A DNA stretch of 64,000 bases. Origin: an uncultured Lachnospiraceae bacterium (GTDB lineage: Bacteria; Bacillota; Clostridia; Lachnospirales; Lachnospiraceae). Positions 26,001 to 34,833 of the stretch are shown here, piece by piece; within the stretch, counting starts at the first letter, position 1, and every line of letters starts with the position of its first letter. The stretch covers positions 45,505 to 109,504 of the forward strand of contig CAJUHJ010000004.1 of NCBI GenBank assembly GCA_910586355.1. The letters run 5' to 3'. The notes beneath the pieces were generated by a model, which worked only from the letters and a program-made list of their open reading frames with translations, ran no database searches and was not told the DNA's origin. The translations under genes were made by a program, and so were the position numbers.

Positions 26001-27331
26001 TTTTCTTCTAACTCTTTTCGGCGCTCTTTGAAAGAGTTTCTGTTTTCTTCTTCCTTTTTCTCATCCCTGATTTCCTGGTTTAAACTTTCACTTTTTTCGC
26101 AAATACCATTATATTGGGACTCTTTATCTTTCTTTTGATGTTCAAGACGTTCCTTTGCTATTTCTGCTGATGATAACTGCTCAAATTCTGCCTTAGTTTT
26201 TAAAATAATTGTTTCTAACTGCTGTTTTTCTTGTTCTAATGTCTGCTGTTTTTCTTGTTCTTTTTGAATCTGAACATCTTTTTCCTCTTTCCTTGTTTTG
26301 GCTTCCTGCATTTTTTTAAATAATTCCAGCTGATTTTGCAGTTCTTTTACCCGGTTTTCCAAAGATTCACACTCTTTTGCATTTTCTCTTGCTGCTTTTA
26401 AGTTTTCTTCTGCCTGCCGAAACAGTAGTTCCCGTTCTTCTAACTGTTTTTGATTCTCCAAAAGATCATTCTTCTGATTCTTGATATTTTGAATTTTTCC
26501 TATTTTCTGGTTTTCATCCTGAATTTTCTTTTCATATTCGGAAATTTCCCTATCCAGTTCTTTTATTTTTCTGTTGTCTGTTTCGCAAAGTTCTTTCAGC
26601 AAGCTCATACCTTCGCCAATTCTGCCGTCGAATTTTTCTTTTGCATACGCTTCTAATTTTTCTGAAACAGCCGAATCTTTCGTAAAAATAATCCCGTCCA
26701 AATCCTGGCTGATGCTGCGCTTTAATTCATCATATTCTTTCCACTGGTTTTTCGCCGCTGTTTTTAATTTTTCCTGTATCTTCTGAAAATGTTTCGTATC
26801 AAAAATCTGGCGGAAAATCTCGCTGCGTACTTCTGTTCCCGCAAACAGAAGTTTTTGAAAATCTCCCTGAGCAATCATAGCAATTTGCGCAAATTGTTTT
26901 CGGTCTAATCCAATCAGATTTTTAATTTCTTTCGTCACTTCTTTTGATTTTGTAATCGGCGCTCTCTCATCCGGGAAAAAAAGAACTGCATCTGCCTTTT
27001 GCATGGTATCTCCCTCGCCCCTGTTCTTGGGGCGCAGATATTCCGGATTGCGTTTTATGGTATAGCGTTTTTTCCCATACTCGAATACAAATTCCACATA
27101 AGTGTCATCCCCTTTTTGCGCGTATTTACTGCGAAACATCTCTGATTTACGCTCTTCTCCGCTGGCTTCCCCATACAAGGCAAATGTAATTGCATCAAAA
27201 ATTGTTGTTTTTCCGGCTCCCGTATCTCCCGTTATCAGATAAAGCCCCTGCCCGCCCAGCTTTTCAAAATCCAACACTTCTTTTTTTGCATAAGACCCAA
27301 ATGCGCTTATCGTTAGTTTTACCGGCTTCAT
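23048..27331 (-). CDS. sbcC: SbcC-type DNA repair ATPase (SMC-like)
   Basis: ATPase subunit of the SbcCD (Rad50/Mre11-type) nuclease that cuts DNA hairpins and protein-blocked ends. Walker A GDTGAGKTT at 35-43, two long coiled-coil arms, zinc hook CPVC at 680-683, ABC signature LSGGE at 1327-1331, Walker B MFVDEGFGSL near 1359. At 1427 residues it is clearly longer than the common 1000-1200, the extra length lying in the Lys/Glu-rich arms. It starts one base after the sbcD stop. Confidence 0.95.
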   Translation of the reverse strand: MKPVKLTISAFGSYAKKEVLDFEKLGGQGLYLITGDTGAGKTTIFDAITFALYGEASGEERKSEMFRSKYAQKGDDTYVEFVFEYGKKRYTIKRNPEYLRPKNRGEGDTMQKADAVLFFPDERAPITKSKEVTKEIKNLIGLDRKQFAQIAMIAQGDFQKLLFAGTEVRSEIFRQIFDTKHFQKIQEKLKTAAKNQWKEYDELKRSISQDLDGIIFTKDSAVSEKLEAYAKEKFDGRIGEGMSLLKELCETDNRKIKELDREISEYEKKIQDENQKIGKIQNIKNQKNDLLENQKQLEERELLFRQAEENLKAARENAKECESLENRVKELQNQLELFKKMQEAKTRKEEKDVQIQKEQEKQQTLEQEKQQLETIILKTKAEFEQLSSAEIAKERLEHQKKDKESQYNGICEKSESLNQEIRDEKKEEENRNSFKERRKELEEKRTKYELQIKELAGCDIELEKTRALCEKLKNSQEQIKQKEEEKEKLQTSIAQEEKEIQTLESEILRINQAVKIREDEQKNLKNAGEEESDFRQKKEQAEADLELFNKLSADRDRVLQEVLKLQKECKEKKQEEENKEKEILEIRDEQEKIKDVEQRRRELSDRIKECFDKQKELESLNAQMEKLHEAQKHLKEKQVQYLDALKSMKEKKKEYNDNEERFFNAQAGLLAKDLKEGKECPVCGSKHHPVLAVIPEKVPIKEELEKEKTILEEERVKVDRLSAEANQQMKEIDELKQFIAEQVEGALERKADSSTVQEDSSKIQDLIQNRQAYLVLEETKLNREIDSVNEQEKRNHTLCALILEKEPEQKKLLAEYQKLEKDLAAAEGRLLEKTEQWNEALSHMQLKGEEQKSIEDIEHKLRQTLEEYEGLYRLAQQKKNRLEKLNKEESNQKDALRKLEKEKSEKIAHKEKRSGQNETLCAQISIDRKQAADILKQANEALEKWTDEDMIAEDLPLMDKTAHYRKNLEERIRSLSDKIDKRTHMEEEKNQTEEALETVKKTINKAEKNLEKIKGRRAEKEEGLFKILKTIESAILELPRTKQNEEIENIKHKLNKELNLFSDQLEKNKKDIQKYQELGQEIPKKEEELKQLETQYKTTELAIAEEKVNRNNIIGAIEEFKKELLFERKEEIQEQINESQTKKENFEHSLKTADEEYQKYKTEKERFVAAVETLQNQLSKSKDIDGTSEEEFIEKREKWRQEKKNLTEKRDETNMAYTTNKHILDVVGTKQKEITEVEEKYKWLNSLSNTANGNMNGKHKINFETYIQMTYFDRIIRKANLRLLAMSKNQYELEREQSEEKNKKEKTGLELCVIDHYNGTKRSVKTLSGGESFQASLSLALGLADEIQSNAGGIQMDSMFVDEGFGSLDEESLRQAMQALLHLTEGNRLVGIISHVSELKEQIDKKIIVTKQKTKDGVSSKAEVVTG

Positions 27332-27332
27332 A

Positions 27333-28475
27333 TTATCCCTCCTGCATTTCTTCCATCAGCTGTTTTACATAGTCCCTCTGTTTTTTGCTCATTGGCTGAT
27401 TATTTTGCAATTCATAAAATTCTTCGAATAATTCCATATCTGATTTTAGCTCCACATGCTTTACCAATTCAATCGACTTATTTTTCCTTGTCCTGCTGTT
27501 GTCATACTCCAGACGCATCAAATTGGGATAAATCATCCGCAGTTTCTGTATTCCATCAGGAATATCTTCTTCATCCGTCAGTATTACTTTGATATAATCG
27601 TTTGTATCGCTGCCTTGATAAAAAGATTTTTTTGTCACTTCAAGATAATCGCCGCGTACAATACGCATATCATGCAGTGGTTTTAACGGCTCAGCAAAAA
27701 CTGTTATCTGTCCTTTTTCTTTTAACTCGACTATGGTAACCGATTTCGTCTGATTTGCTTCTGAAAATGAATATTTTAACGGCGTTCCACAATAACGTAC
27801 GGTGTCTCTTCCAACAGACTGCGGGCTATGGATATGCCCAAGCGCTACGTAGTCAAAATCATCAAATAACTCCACGGCAATATTATCTACCCCGCCGACA
27901 ATCATCTCCTCTGATTCACAGCGCGCCGCGCCTGTCACAAACTGATGGGCAAGCAGGATATTACGTGATGTTTTATCCACATCGATTCGATTTAACACCA
28001 ATTCTACCGCCTCCTGATAAGTCTCTAAGGTATGCTCGCCCAACTCCTCTTTTAACGCATGACGGACAGCCGCGGGTTTCATAAAGGGGAGCAGATAAAG
28101 AAATATTTCTCCATATTCATCTGCCAGGGAAACTTTTGTTATAGTTCCCTGATAGACTGGAGATACAAAGACGCCCCTGTCTTTCATCAGCTGCGCGCCG
28201 AATGCAATCCGTTCGGCAGAATCATGGTTGCCGCTGATTGCGAATACCTTTTTGCCCAAATTAGCAAGTTCTGTTAAAAAATAGTCAAATACTTGTACTG
28301 CTTCAGCAGGCGGAATAGGTTTATCGTAAATATCTCCTGAAATGATCACGGCGTCTGTTTGATGATGTTTCGCTATCGAAAGAATTTGGTTTAATATGTA
28401 TTTTTGGTCTTCTATCATAGAAAATTCATTGACGCGCTTTCCGATATGCAGGTCTGATATGTGAAGAAATTTCAT
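27333..28475 (-). CDS. sbcD: SbcD-type exonuclease subunit
   Basis: Mn-dependent nuclease subunit partnered with SbcC. 380 residues from the ATG at 28475 (MKFLHISDLHIGKR), chosen because AAGGAGACAGTT precedes it. Calcineurin-type phosphoesterase motifs: DLHIG, SGDIYD, ISGNHDS, LLAHQFV, ALGHIHSPQ. Followed by sbcC with no gap. Confidence 0.95.
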   Translation of the reverse strand: MKFLHISDLHIGKRVNEFSMIEDQKYILNQILSIAKHHQTDAVIISGDIYDKPIPPAEAVQVFDYFLTELANLGKKVFAISGNHDSAERIAFGAQLMKDRGVFVSPVYQGTITKVSLADEYGEIFLYLLPFMKPAAVRHALKEELGEHTLETYQEAVELVLNRIDVDKTSRNILLAHQFVTGAARCESEEMIVGGVDNIAVELFDDFDYVALGHIHSPQSVGRDTVRYCGTPLKYSFSEANQTKSVTIVELKEKGQITVFAEPLKPLHDMRIVRGDYLEVTKKSFYQGSDTNDYIKVILTDEEDIPDGIQKLRMIYPNLMRLEYDNSRTRKNKSIELVKHVELKSDMELFEEFYELQNNQPMSKKQRDYVKQLMEEMQEG

Positions 28476-28500
28476 AACTGTCTCCTTTTTGTTTTTTATT

Positions 28501-28530
28501 ATTATAAAATACAAATCTGGTTTGTGTAAA
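28501..28530 (-). promoter_or_regulatory. Promoter of sbcDC
   Basis: Minus-strand TTTACA (28525-28530), 18-base spacer, TATAAT (28501-28506), 25 bases before the start codon. Confidence 0.65.
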
Positions 28531-28597
28531 CTACCCCTTCTCTTTCTAACTGTGTTTTGGCTTAATTTACGTTCTTTATTTCATACTCTACATATGG

Positions 28598-28603
28598 TAT
28601 ACT
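28598..28603 (+). promoter_or_regulatory. Extended -10 promoter of the DUF296 gene
   Basis: TGGTATACT: TGn followed by TATACT (28598-28603), with only a weak -35 match 17 bases before. Confidence 0.45.
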
Positions 28604-28656
28604 TACGAATGGTCAAGCGTGTGGACAGATTTATAAAAGTCAGGAGGTTTTGTTTT

Positions 28657-29079
28657 ATGGAATATAGACGATTTCAAAATACGATTATTGCACGTATGGA
28701 TAAAGGAGAAGAGATTCTGGAAAAATTGAAGGAGATTTCTTCTCGTGAGAATGTGAAACTTGCAACTGTCCAGGCTTTAGGGGCAGTTAAAGAATTTACG
28801 GTTGGAGTGTTTTTTACGAAAGAGAAACAGTATTGTTCGAATGAATTTTGCGGGGATTTTGAGATTGTTTCTTTGGCGGGAACTGTAAATACGATGAATG
28901 GAGAATTTTACTGCCATCTGCATATGAGCGCCGGAAATGAAAAGGGAGAGGTGTTTGGCGGGCACTTAAACCGCGCTGTGGTCAGCGCTACTTGTGAAAT
29001 GGTGATTACTGTAATAGACGGAGTGGTGGACAGATGTTTTGACGAGGAAGTTGGATTAAATTTATTTCAGTTTGAATAA
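28657..29079 (+). CDS. PPC/DUF296 domain protein
   Basis: 140 residues from the ATG at 28657 (MEYRRFQNTIIARMDKGEE), which has CAGGAGG upstream; earlier in-frame starts lack a site. The whole protein is one PPC (DUF296) domain: LATVQALGAVKEFTVGVF, the GEFYCHLHMS metal-site histidines and GGHLNRAVVSATCEMVI. Bacterial members form trimers and often bind zinc; some are DNA-binding, but the ligand is unknown. Divergent from sbcDC. Confidence 0.9.
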   Translation: MEYRRFQNTIIARMDKGEEILEKLKEISSRENVKLATVQALGAVKEFTVGVFFTKEKQYCSNEFCGDFEIVSLAGTVNTMNGEFYCHLHMSAGNEKGEVFGGHLNRAVVSATCEMVITVIDGVVDRCFDEEVGLNLFQFE

Positions 29080-29096
29080 TATGAATTTTTATAATC

Positions 29097-29138
29097 GTAA
29101 AAGCGGGGCGTATGCTCCGCTTTTACTGTTTTTATTTT
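29097..29138. terminator. Terminator shared by the DUF296 and DUF4132 genes
   Basis: GTAAAAGCGGGGC pairs with GCTCCGCTTTTAC (29097-29126, one G-T pair), followed on the plus strand by TGTTTTTATTTT. The stop of the convergent DUF4132 gene lies inside the T-rich tail, so the 3' ends overlap. Confidence 0.8.
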
Positions 29139-32100
29139 ATTTGGGTTATGATATTGGGGTCTTTGATTTTTGTATCTTCTGCAAACAGAAGAATTTTGGA
29201 CATGATTTCTGCTGTTTTTGGGTCGTCGTCCACAAAGGGCAAAAAGATGCGTCCTCTGTGCTGGGAATGGACGGGTACAACAAAGAGCATGGAGTTTCCA
29301 ATCTGATGGACGATACCGCTTCCAAGATGGACGGAATACTGGCCCAGTTTTCCGTCAATGACGGCATGATTTCCTTCAATACGGACGTTTTTAAGCTGGA
29401 AGAGCTCTATATTACATTCTGCAATTGCTTTTCGCATTTCTATTGTGGAATGGCTTGTCTCTGGGTCTACGCCGCCCGCGTAGGCAACGCTGACTGCCAA
29501 ATCTACGTCCCGCATAACTTCACTGTATATAACGTCTGGGATTTCTTTGATTTTTAGCCGTTTTCCGGTTTTCCGGTCTGAAAAAACAACCCATTCCAGC
29601 GTCGGCGCTTCAATGTCGCTTGGCGTAAACCAATCTGCCATTGCATAGATACAGGCAACGATATTTTCTTTGTAATAAATTTTTTGCAGCCCGTCTTCAT
29701 AATCTGCTATCCAACGCCTGGTACGAAGCGCGCCAACGGTTTTCTTCGGCCAAATCTGGTTGCCGGAAAACAGCATGGATTCTTCTTTTTCCAGTTCTTC
29801 GTCTAATTTTAAATACAGCTCGCGGAAAACCTGTTTGAACGGCTGTCTGATTTGTTTTTCAAATAACAGCTTTTGGAATTCGTGCCATCGGCCGCTTTGA
29901 TAAAAATCAAAGGGATGGACAATGCGTATTTTATCGTTTGATTTTAAGGGCGTCAAAGTTTTTAAATCGTTTAACATCCCTTCCTCAGTTAAAAATCCAA
30001 GGCTGCTTTCGGACCGTGCGACTGGTATTACGGCTAAAGATTCTACAATGGGACGAACCACCGGATTTTTATACAATTGTAAAAATTCCCAGACTTCAAA
30101 AGGCGTCTTATCTTCCATTGCCTGTTCCATCATCTGTTTCGTACGGCTGTATTGTTCTTTTAATTTTTTGACCGTCTGCTGATAAGATTTGACGGTTTCG
30201 TTCTTTTTGTATTTTGCCGGAATGGATTTTAATTGCTTTCCGTCTTTCCTGCAAAGTAAGGCGCTCTTTCCGGTTTCATCCACAGAAATCACAAGTTCTA
30301 TTTCTTCAAGCGGCTTCCAGCTGAAATATTCTTCCGCCTGTTCTACGAGTTTTGTTTCCATGCGCAGTATGAGACGCGTTACATCTGAAAAACCGGCGTT
30401 TACACTTAAATTGCAAAGAGCAATCTCTGCGGCGCGTCCTTCGTTTGCCCGGCGCTGCGCACCGAACTGCCTGCTTTCTTTTTTGAAATTCTGGATAAAC
30501 TGGTAACGGTCAAAAAGTTCTTCTTCGCGTTTTTTTCTGGCGGTTGGAAGCGGCAAAAGTCCTATGCTCATCAACAAGTCTTTGTTGCGTTTTGCACTGA
30601 TTTCTGATTTTAGGTTTTCTTTTTCCACGTTTCCAAGGGCAGCGTCGGCATATTTTCTTGCCCTTGCATGAGCCGTTCCTGTGGAAGAATATTTTGCGGC
30701 GTCATAAAGAAGTTTAAAATTCTTTTCCCCGACGCTGCGGTAAGCTTCAAAAAACCATTGAATATCAAACGCCCCGTCTGTCAATTCTTCTATGGAAAGC
30801 GGCGTATATTTTGCAATCACTGACGTCACCTGTTCGTCAAACTGCTCGCTGGTATGCGCCATAAAATAATAACAGGCGCTTGCAAATCCCGAAATCTTTA
30901 AATATTTTTCTAACATTGGAATCCACTGCTGCGCGTACATCGCAAGTTCTACCAAACGTTTTTTAGAAATATCCGTACCCAAAAGCGCCTTTTTTAAATC
31001 GGCGGCTGTCTCATCTGGCTTTGGCATACTCACTTTTAACAGATGGCTTAGTACGGATTTCCTGTCCTCAGCAGAAGTATAATAACTGTATCCGCGCTGC
31101 AATGGGTCTTTGCCAAGCGCCGTTAAAATCTGTATCATATAATCAATGCCATAAATCACCTGAATCTGACGGATGTAGTCGGAAAACGGCGTCGGCTGTT
31201 CGCCGCGTTTTAATTCTACGTTTAGCACAAGCGGAATCAATTCTTTATACAATTCATGCGCAAATATCATTTCCGGCAAATCGTTCATTTCCTCAAAGCG
31301 GTATTTTCCATCTACCGGCTTTATCTTTTGATTTCCGAAAAAAGAATTTAGGGCATAAACTCCTGCATTTCTTGATGAAACGGCTCCCCGCTGTTTAACA
31401 ATACTGATGGGCGCTAACAGGGCGCCAAGGTTTAGATATTCAAACACCGCCTTATAAAACAAATCTTTGTCCCAGATACCTTCTACATAAAGCCTTACGA
31501 AATCCGAAAGATTCAAATAAGAAATGCACCTATATGAATATTGGCGGTTCATTTCCCTGTGCTCCTGCCCCAGATAATACTGGTGAATCCCAAACCTTAA
31601 TACAAAAGAAGTTTTCCATTCTTCTGCAGCGTAAGAAAGCCATTGGATCATCTCTGAAAAAATCGGAAGTTCTGACGCGCGCCTTGTATAAGTTACCATT
31701 TCATTCCACCTGTTTTCACTGACTGAAATAAGATCGTTTGACGTGTCCAGTACGGATAAAAATTTTGCAATACCGCTCAAGGCAGCCTCTAACTTTACGT
31801 CATCTGGCACAAACTGCTCATACAACAAAGAAATCACTTTCCACACTTGCGAAATATAAGAAAGTACAGGGCTGAGTTTTTGAAACGGCGGTTTTTTTAT
31901 GATACCCTTTCCAAATACTTTTTGATACAATTTTGTATTTTTCTCATAAAATTTTCTCTGAACACAACACTGATGATACATTTCTATTTCCAATAAAAAC
32001 TCCGGCGTCTTTATCTGCGTATGATAAAATTCTTCCCACATCTCGCGAAACGGATATTCGTCTAACGGATTTAAATTCGGCTCATTTTGGATAAAACGGC

Positions 32101-34261
32101 ATTTCTGCAATGCGTTTCCTAAAAGCTCATCTTCTTTCCAGGCCGTTTTGTAAGAAAGCGTATTGTTCTCCTTTATAAGTTCATCCAGTTTTTTACATAC
32201 AAGCTCGCAAGCGTCTTCGCCATGGATAAAGATTTTTTGAGCCTGGCTTTTATCTGCTTTGGCAGACGGAAGTATCCATTCTTTACTTACATCATATAAT
32301 CCATAACCGGGAGTATTTAAAATATCCTCTGCCGCGCTCTGTTCTTCCAATAATTCATCCAAGAGTACCCGTTCTTTTCCGGTAGGATTTTTTAATGTTT
32401 TCAGATAGGGGATTGTCTGTGCAAAACAGTCCTTATCTTGTTTTTTTAATTGCAGTGCAAGGTCAAGCGCGCCCATATGGTACTCTTCAGACTTTTTTTT
32501 TAACAATCTGCCGATACAAGAAACCAGACTGTCGTTCTTTTGCTTTCTTAAAAGCGCAAGCGTCCCGGTCCGACCTTTTTTATATTTCAAATTTTTTTCT
32601 ATTTTAATAAAATCCTCTTCTGACAGTTCCATATCGTCTGCCAGCTGGAATGCTTTTTCATTGGCATCTTCTTCTGCGTTATGCAAAAGCTCAAACAGGA
32701 CATTTTTTCTCGCCTCTGTCTTTGGACGGTAAAGCAGCACGCTTGCAACGATTGCTCTGGAAGCGCTGTAATAATTATATCTCTCTCCCTGGCCGACAAG
32801 CGGGATAAATCCTGCCGCTTCGTCCAGCAATTCTTCTTCGTTTAACATCCAGGCAATCAGGCACAAACGCACGACAACCGCCGACGGGCTGACTGACGCC
32901 TGATGCCATGGAAAAATACAGGGAAAGAACTGCACTCCTTTTTTTGGAACCTGTTTTAAAATTTCTTTTAAAACAATGTAACTTTTCCTGGCTTCCTCCC
33001 TGTCTGCAAACAATTCTTCAGGCGCCATATGTTTGGGTTTAATTGGTTTTTTACCCCTTCCATAACTGTAATCATTTTTATCTTTTGCCAGTCTGTAAAA
33101 ATGAGAACCGGCCGATTCCATAAAAAACGGCAGAAAACATGCTACAAGCTCCAAATCCTCAGAATCGCTGAAGATCACGTCTTTAGACGCTTCCATCTTC
33201 TGTTTTTCACTTTCTAAGGAACGGAGAAAATAAGAAGCTGTCATTTTCTGGTGTCTTGTACCATGTGCAATCAATTCCAAAACTGCATTGACTGCAGCCT
33301 GGGCGTCATAAAAACCTTTTGCCCAAAGCGCGCAGCTGATTGCAACGGAATCTTCCGTAAAAAGCTGTTCATTACAAAACGCCTCGTCCAAAAGGCAACG
33401 CTCCATCAATTGCAGAAGTTTTTCGGAAATTCTCTCAACGCTGTTTTCATTAAAAATCCCGATCCATGTAGCAGCCGCGCGTTTTACCGAAGAATAACGA
33501 ATTAAATTATTTTCTTTAATGACAGAAAAAAGATATAAAAATGCCTCCGGCCGTCCGGCGTCCATTGTCTCACAAACCGCCTGTCTCACACCTTCCTGAA
33601 GTTTCGCTGCCAAAAGAAACTTCCCAAGAATCTCATAAAGCTCTTTATTTTTACTCATTACAATTCCGCAAATCAGTTCGTGGCTCATCATCGCTGTATT
33701 TCCCTCGCCCAGCAAAATATCTTTGACTGCTGAAATTGCCGCCTCATTTCCCCTGTCAATCTGCGCCGCCAGCAATTGCGCGTAGGAAAAATAGTCGTTT
33801 CGGGCATGGTCGTATAACTCGGGCGAAAGATTCCCGGTTAAAACATCCGAAAGGCTGGCTTGATAAAACGCAAGCCTTGTATATGCGCGCAGCAGTTTTA
33901 CGCTCTGTTCTGCAAACGGCGCATAACTGCCGGAGCGTAAACTTCTTCTGTACCACCCCGCCGTCATCTGGTATTGGTTCATCTGGTCTAATGCATAATA
34001 AAATTCCTCTTGGTTTTCTTTGCAAATACAGACGTTTACCAGATTTTGAAATTCTCCTTTGTATAAACTGCTCAATGTTTTATAAACGCCATCTTCTAAT
34101 AACTGCCGAATCTCACCGCAGACTTTTTGCGGAACAGTATAAAGATAAACGTCCGGCAGCATTTCTTTTTCTTTGTCAGAAAGGTGTTTTCCCTTTTCCT
34201 GTAATCCTTTTACCCATGTTTCCGTTAATTTCCTTCTTGAATCATATGTAAAACCCGCCAT
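29132..34261 (-). CDS. Giant DUF4132-family protein (MolR/YehI type)
   Basis: 1709 residues, predominantly helical, no signal peptide or membrane segment. The first 1000 residues look like a helical repeat scaffold. The C-terminal 500 resemble the DUF4132 domain (YQFIQNFKKESRQFGAQRR, LKEQYSRTKQMMEQAM) and the block that often follows it (DVIYSEVMRDVDLAVSVAY, VHLGSGIVHQIGN, PVHSQHRGRIFLPF). No enzyme motif is recognised. In other genomes DUF4132 proteins are often encoded with MoxR ATPase, VWA and SWIM proteins (from memory), which are absent here. A 138-residue gene precedes it by 16 bases and they share a promoter. Function unknown. Confidence 0.75.
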   Translation of the reverse strand: MAGFTYDSRRKLTETWVKGLQEKGKHLSDKEKEMLPDVYLYTVPQKVCGEIRQLLEDGVYKTLSSLYKGEFQNLVNVCICKENQEEFYYALDQMNQYQMTAGWYRRSLRSGSYAPFAEQSVKLLRAYTRLAFYQASLSDVLTGNLSPELYDHARNDYFSYAQLLAAQIDRGNEAAISAVKDILLGEGNTAMMSHELICGIVMSKNKELYEILGKFLLAAKLQEGVRQAVCETMDAGRPEAFLYLFSVIKENNLIRYSSVKRAAATWIGIFNENSVERISEKLLQLMERCLLDEAFCNEQLFTEDSVAISCALWAKGFYDAQAAVNAVLELIAHGTRHQKMTASYFLRSLESEKQKMEASKDVIFSDSEDLELVACFLPFFMESAGSHFYRLAKDKNDYSYGRGKKPIKPKHMAPEELFADREEARKSYIVLKEILKQVPKKGVQFFPCIFPWHQASVSPSAVVVRLCLIAWMLNEEELLDEAAGFIPLVGQGERYNYYSASRAIVASVLLYRPKTEARKNVLFELLHNAEEDANEKAFQLADDMELSEEDFIKIEKNLKYKKGRTGTLALLRKQKNDSLVSCIGRLLKKKSEEYHMGALDLALQLKKQDKDCFAQTIPYLKTLKNPTGKERVLLDELLEEQSAAEDILNTPGYGLYDVSKEWILPSAKADKSQAQKIFIHGEDACELVCKKLDELIKENNTLSYKTAWKEDELLGNALQKCRFIQNEPNLNPLDEYPFREMWEEFYHTQIKTPEFLLEIEMYHQCCVQRKFYEKNTKLYQKVFGKGIIKKPPFQKLSPVLSYISQVWKVISLLYEQFVPDDVKLEAALSGIAKFLSVLDTSNDLISVSENRWNEMVTYTRRASELPIFSEMIQWLSYAAEEWKTSFVLRFGIHQYYLGQEHREMNRQYSYRCISYLNLSDFVRLYVEGIWDKDLFYKAVFEYLNLGALLAPISIVKQRGAVSSRNAGVYALNSFFGNQKIKPVDGKYRFEEMNDLPEMIFAHELYKELIPLVLNVELKRGEQPTPFSDYIRQIQVIYGIDYMIQILTALGKDPLQRGYSYYTSAEDRKSVLSHLLKVSMPKPDETAADLKKALLGTDISKKRLVELAMYAQQWIPMLEKYLKISGFASACYYFMAHTSEQFDEQVTSVIAKYTPLSIEELTDGAFDIQWFFEAYRSVGEKNFKLLYDAAKYSSTGTAHARARKYADAALGNVEKENLKSEISAKRNKDLLMSIGLLPLPTARKKREEELFDRYQFIQNFKKESRQFGAQRRANEGRAAEIALCNLSVNAGFSDVTRLILRMETKLVEQAEEYFSWKPLEEIELVISVDETGKSALLCRKDGKQLKSIPAKYKKNETVKSYQQTVKKLKEQYSRTKQMMEQAMEDKTPFEVWEFLQLYKNPVVRPIVESLAVIPVARSESSLGFLTEEGMLNDLKTLTPLKSNDKIRIVHPFDFYQSGRWHEFQKLLFEKQIRQPFKQVFRELYLKLDEELEKEESMLFSGNQIWPKKTVGALRTRRWIADYEDGLQKIYYKENIVACIYAMADWFTPSDIEAPTLEWVVFSDRKTGKRLKIKEIPDVIYSEVMRDVDLAVSVAYAGGVDPETSHSTIEMRKAIAECNIELFQLKNVRIEGNHAVIDGKLGQYSVHLGSGIVHQIGNSMLFVVPVHSQHRGRIFLPFVDDDPKTAEIMSKILLFAEDTKIKDPNIITQIK

Positions 34262-34277
34262 GATTTTTCCTCCTCAC

Positions 34278-34694
34278 TTAACCTGATAACATTGTCAGCC
34301 GCAGAAATGTAAATACCAAATCTTCTTCCCATGAAATTTTGTCTAAAAGCCCTTTTAATTCCGTATCTCCTGCAAAAACACGGTAAATTCCATCTTCAAA
34401 ACAAGAAATTGTATTTTTAACGGCCTGCTCTTTATCTGCTATTTTCCCATTTGAAAAACCAAAAGACACTTTTCCGCGCTTGGCCTGGTTTTTAATTTCT
34501 TCTTTTGTCAAAAATGGAAGAATCTGATTTTCTTCTCTTCTCTCATTATAGTCCTTAACGCCAAGTTCTGTCAGGCCAATCAAAAGTTCCTGCAAAGTAT
34601 CCGGCTTTTTGTCCAAAAGAAAGGGCACGGGCGCCAGCGTTGTTCTGTCTTGCCTGCCCAATTTTTTCATTTTTACATAAACCGTAAACGACAA
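34278..34694 (-). CDS. Small partner of the DUF4132 protein, unknown
   Basis: 138 residues, starting at TTG (34694) with GGAGGGG 6 bases upstream. Acidic, soluble, no family recognised. Visible features: a basic N terminus (KMKKLGRQDRTTLAPVPFLL), the segment DYNERREENQILPFLTKEEI and GKVSFGF. The product appears to be a single compact domain. It is the first gene of a two-gene operon with the giant DUF4132 gene, suggesting a complex or a shared process. Confidence 0.75.
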   Translation of the reverse strand: MSFTVYVKMKKLGRQDRTTLAPVPFLLDKKPDTLQELLIGLTELGVKDYNERREENQILPFLTKEEIKNQAKRGKVSFGFSNGKIADKEQAVKNTISCFEDGIYRVFAGDTELKGLLDKISWEEDLVFTFLRLTMLSG

Positions 34695-34741
34695 TCTGTT
34701 CCCCTCCGTTCTCTACTGCTGCTTTTTTTCTTATAAGATTT

Positions 34742-34770
34742 ATTATAAAATGGATTTATAAGATTCGCAA
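34742..34770 (-). promoter_or_regulatory. Promoter of the DUF4132 operon
   Basis: Minus-strand TTGCGA (34765-34770), 17-base spacer, TATAAT (34742-34747), about 48 bases before the TTG start. Confidence 0.6.
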
Positions 34771-34784
34771 GCGAGGATTTTTCC

Positions 34785-34812
34785 TGTCACAAAACGAAAC
34801 GAACGTTGTCTA
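34785..34812 (+). promoter_or_regulatory. Possible ECF-type autoregulatory promoter
   Basis: TGTCAC (34785-34790) and CGTTGTCTA (34804-34812) precede the sigma gene; a TGTCAC plus CGTC-like pair recalls ECF promoters. Specificity is unknown and the match is only suggestive. Confidence 0.3.
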
Positions 34813-34833
34813 ATTTAATAGGAGGTAAAAACG

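Noticed and set aside
29072..29557. 161-residue plus-strand open frame after the DUF296 gene
   Set aside because: Antisense to the 3' end of the DUF4132 gene and crosses the terminator; no start signal.
33736..34251. 171-residue plus-strand open frame opposite the DUF4132 gene
   Set aside because: No ribosome site, odd composition, complete overlap with a long coding gene of clear codon structure.
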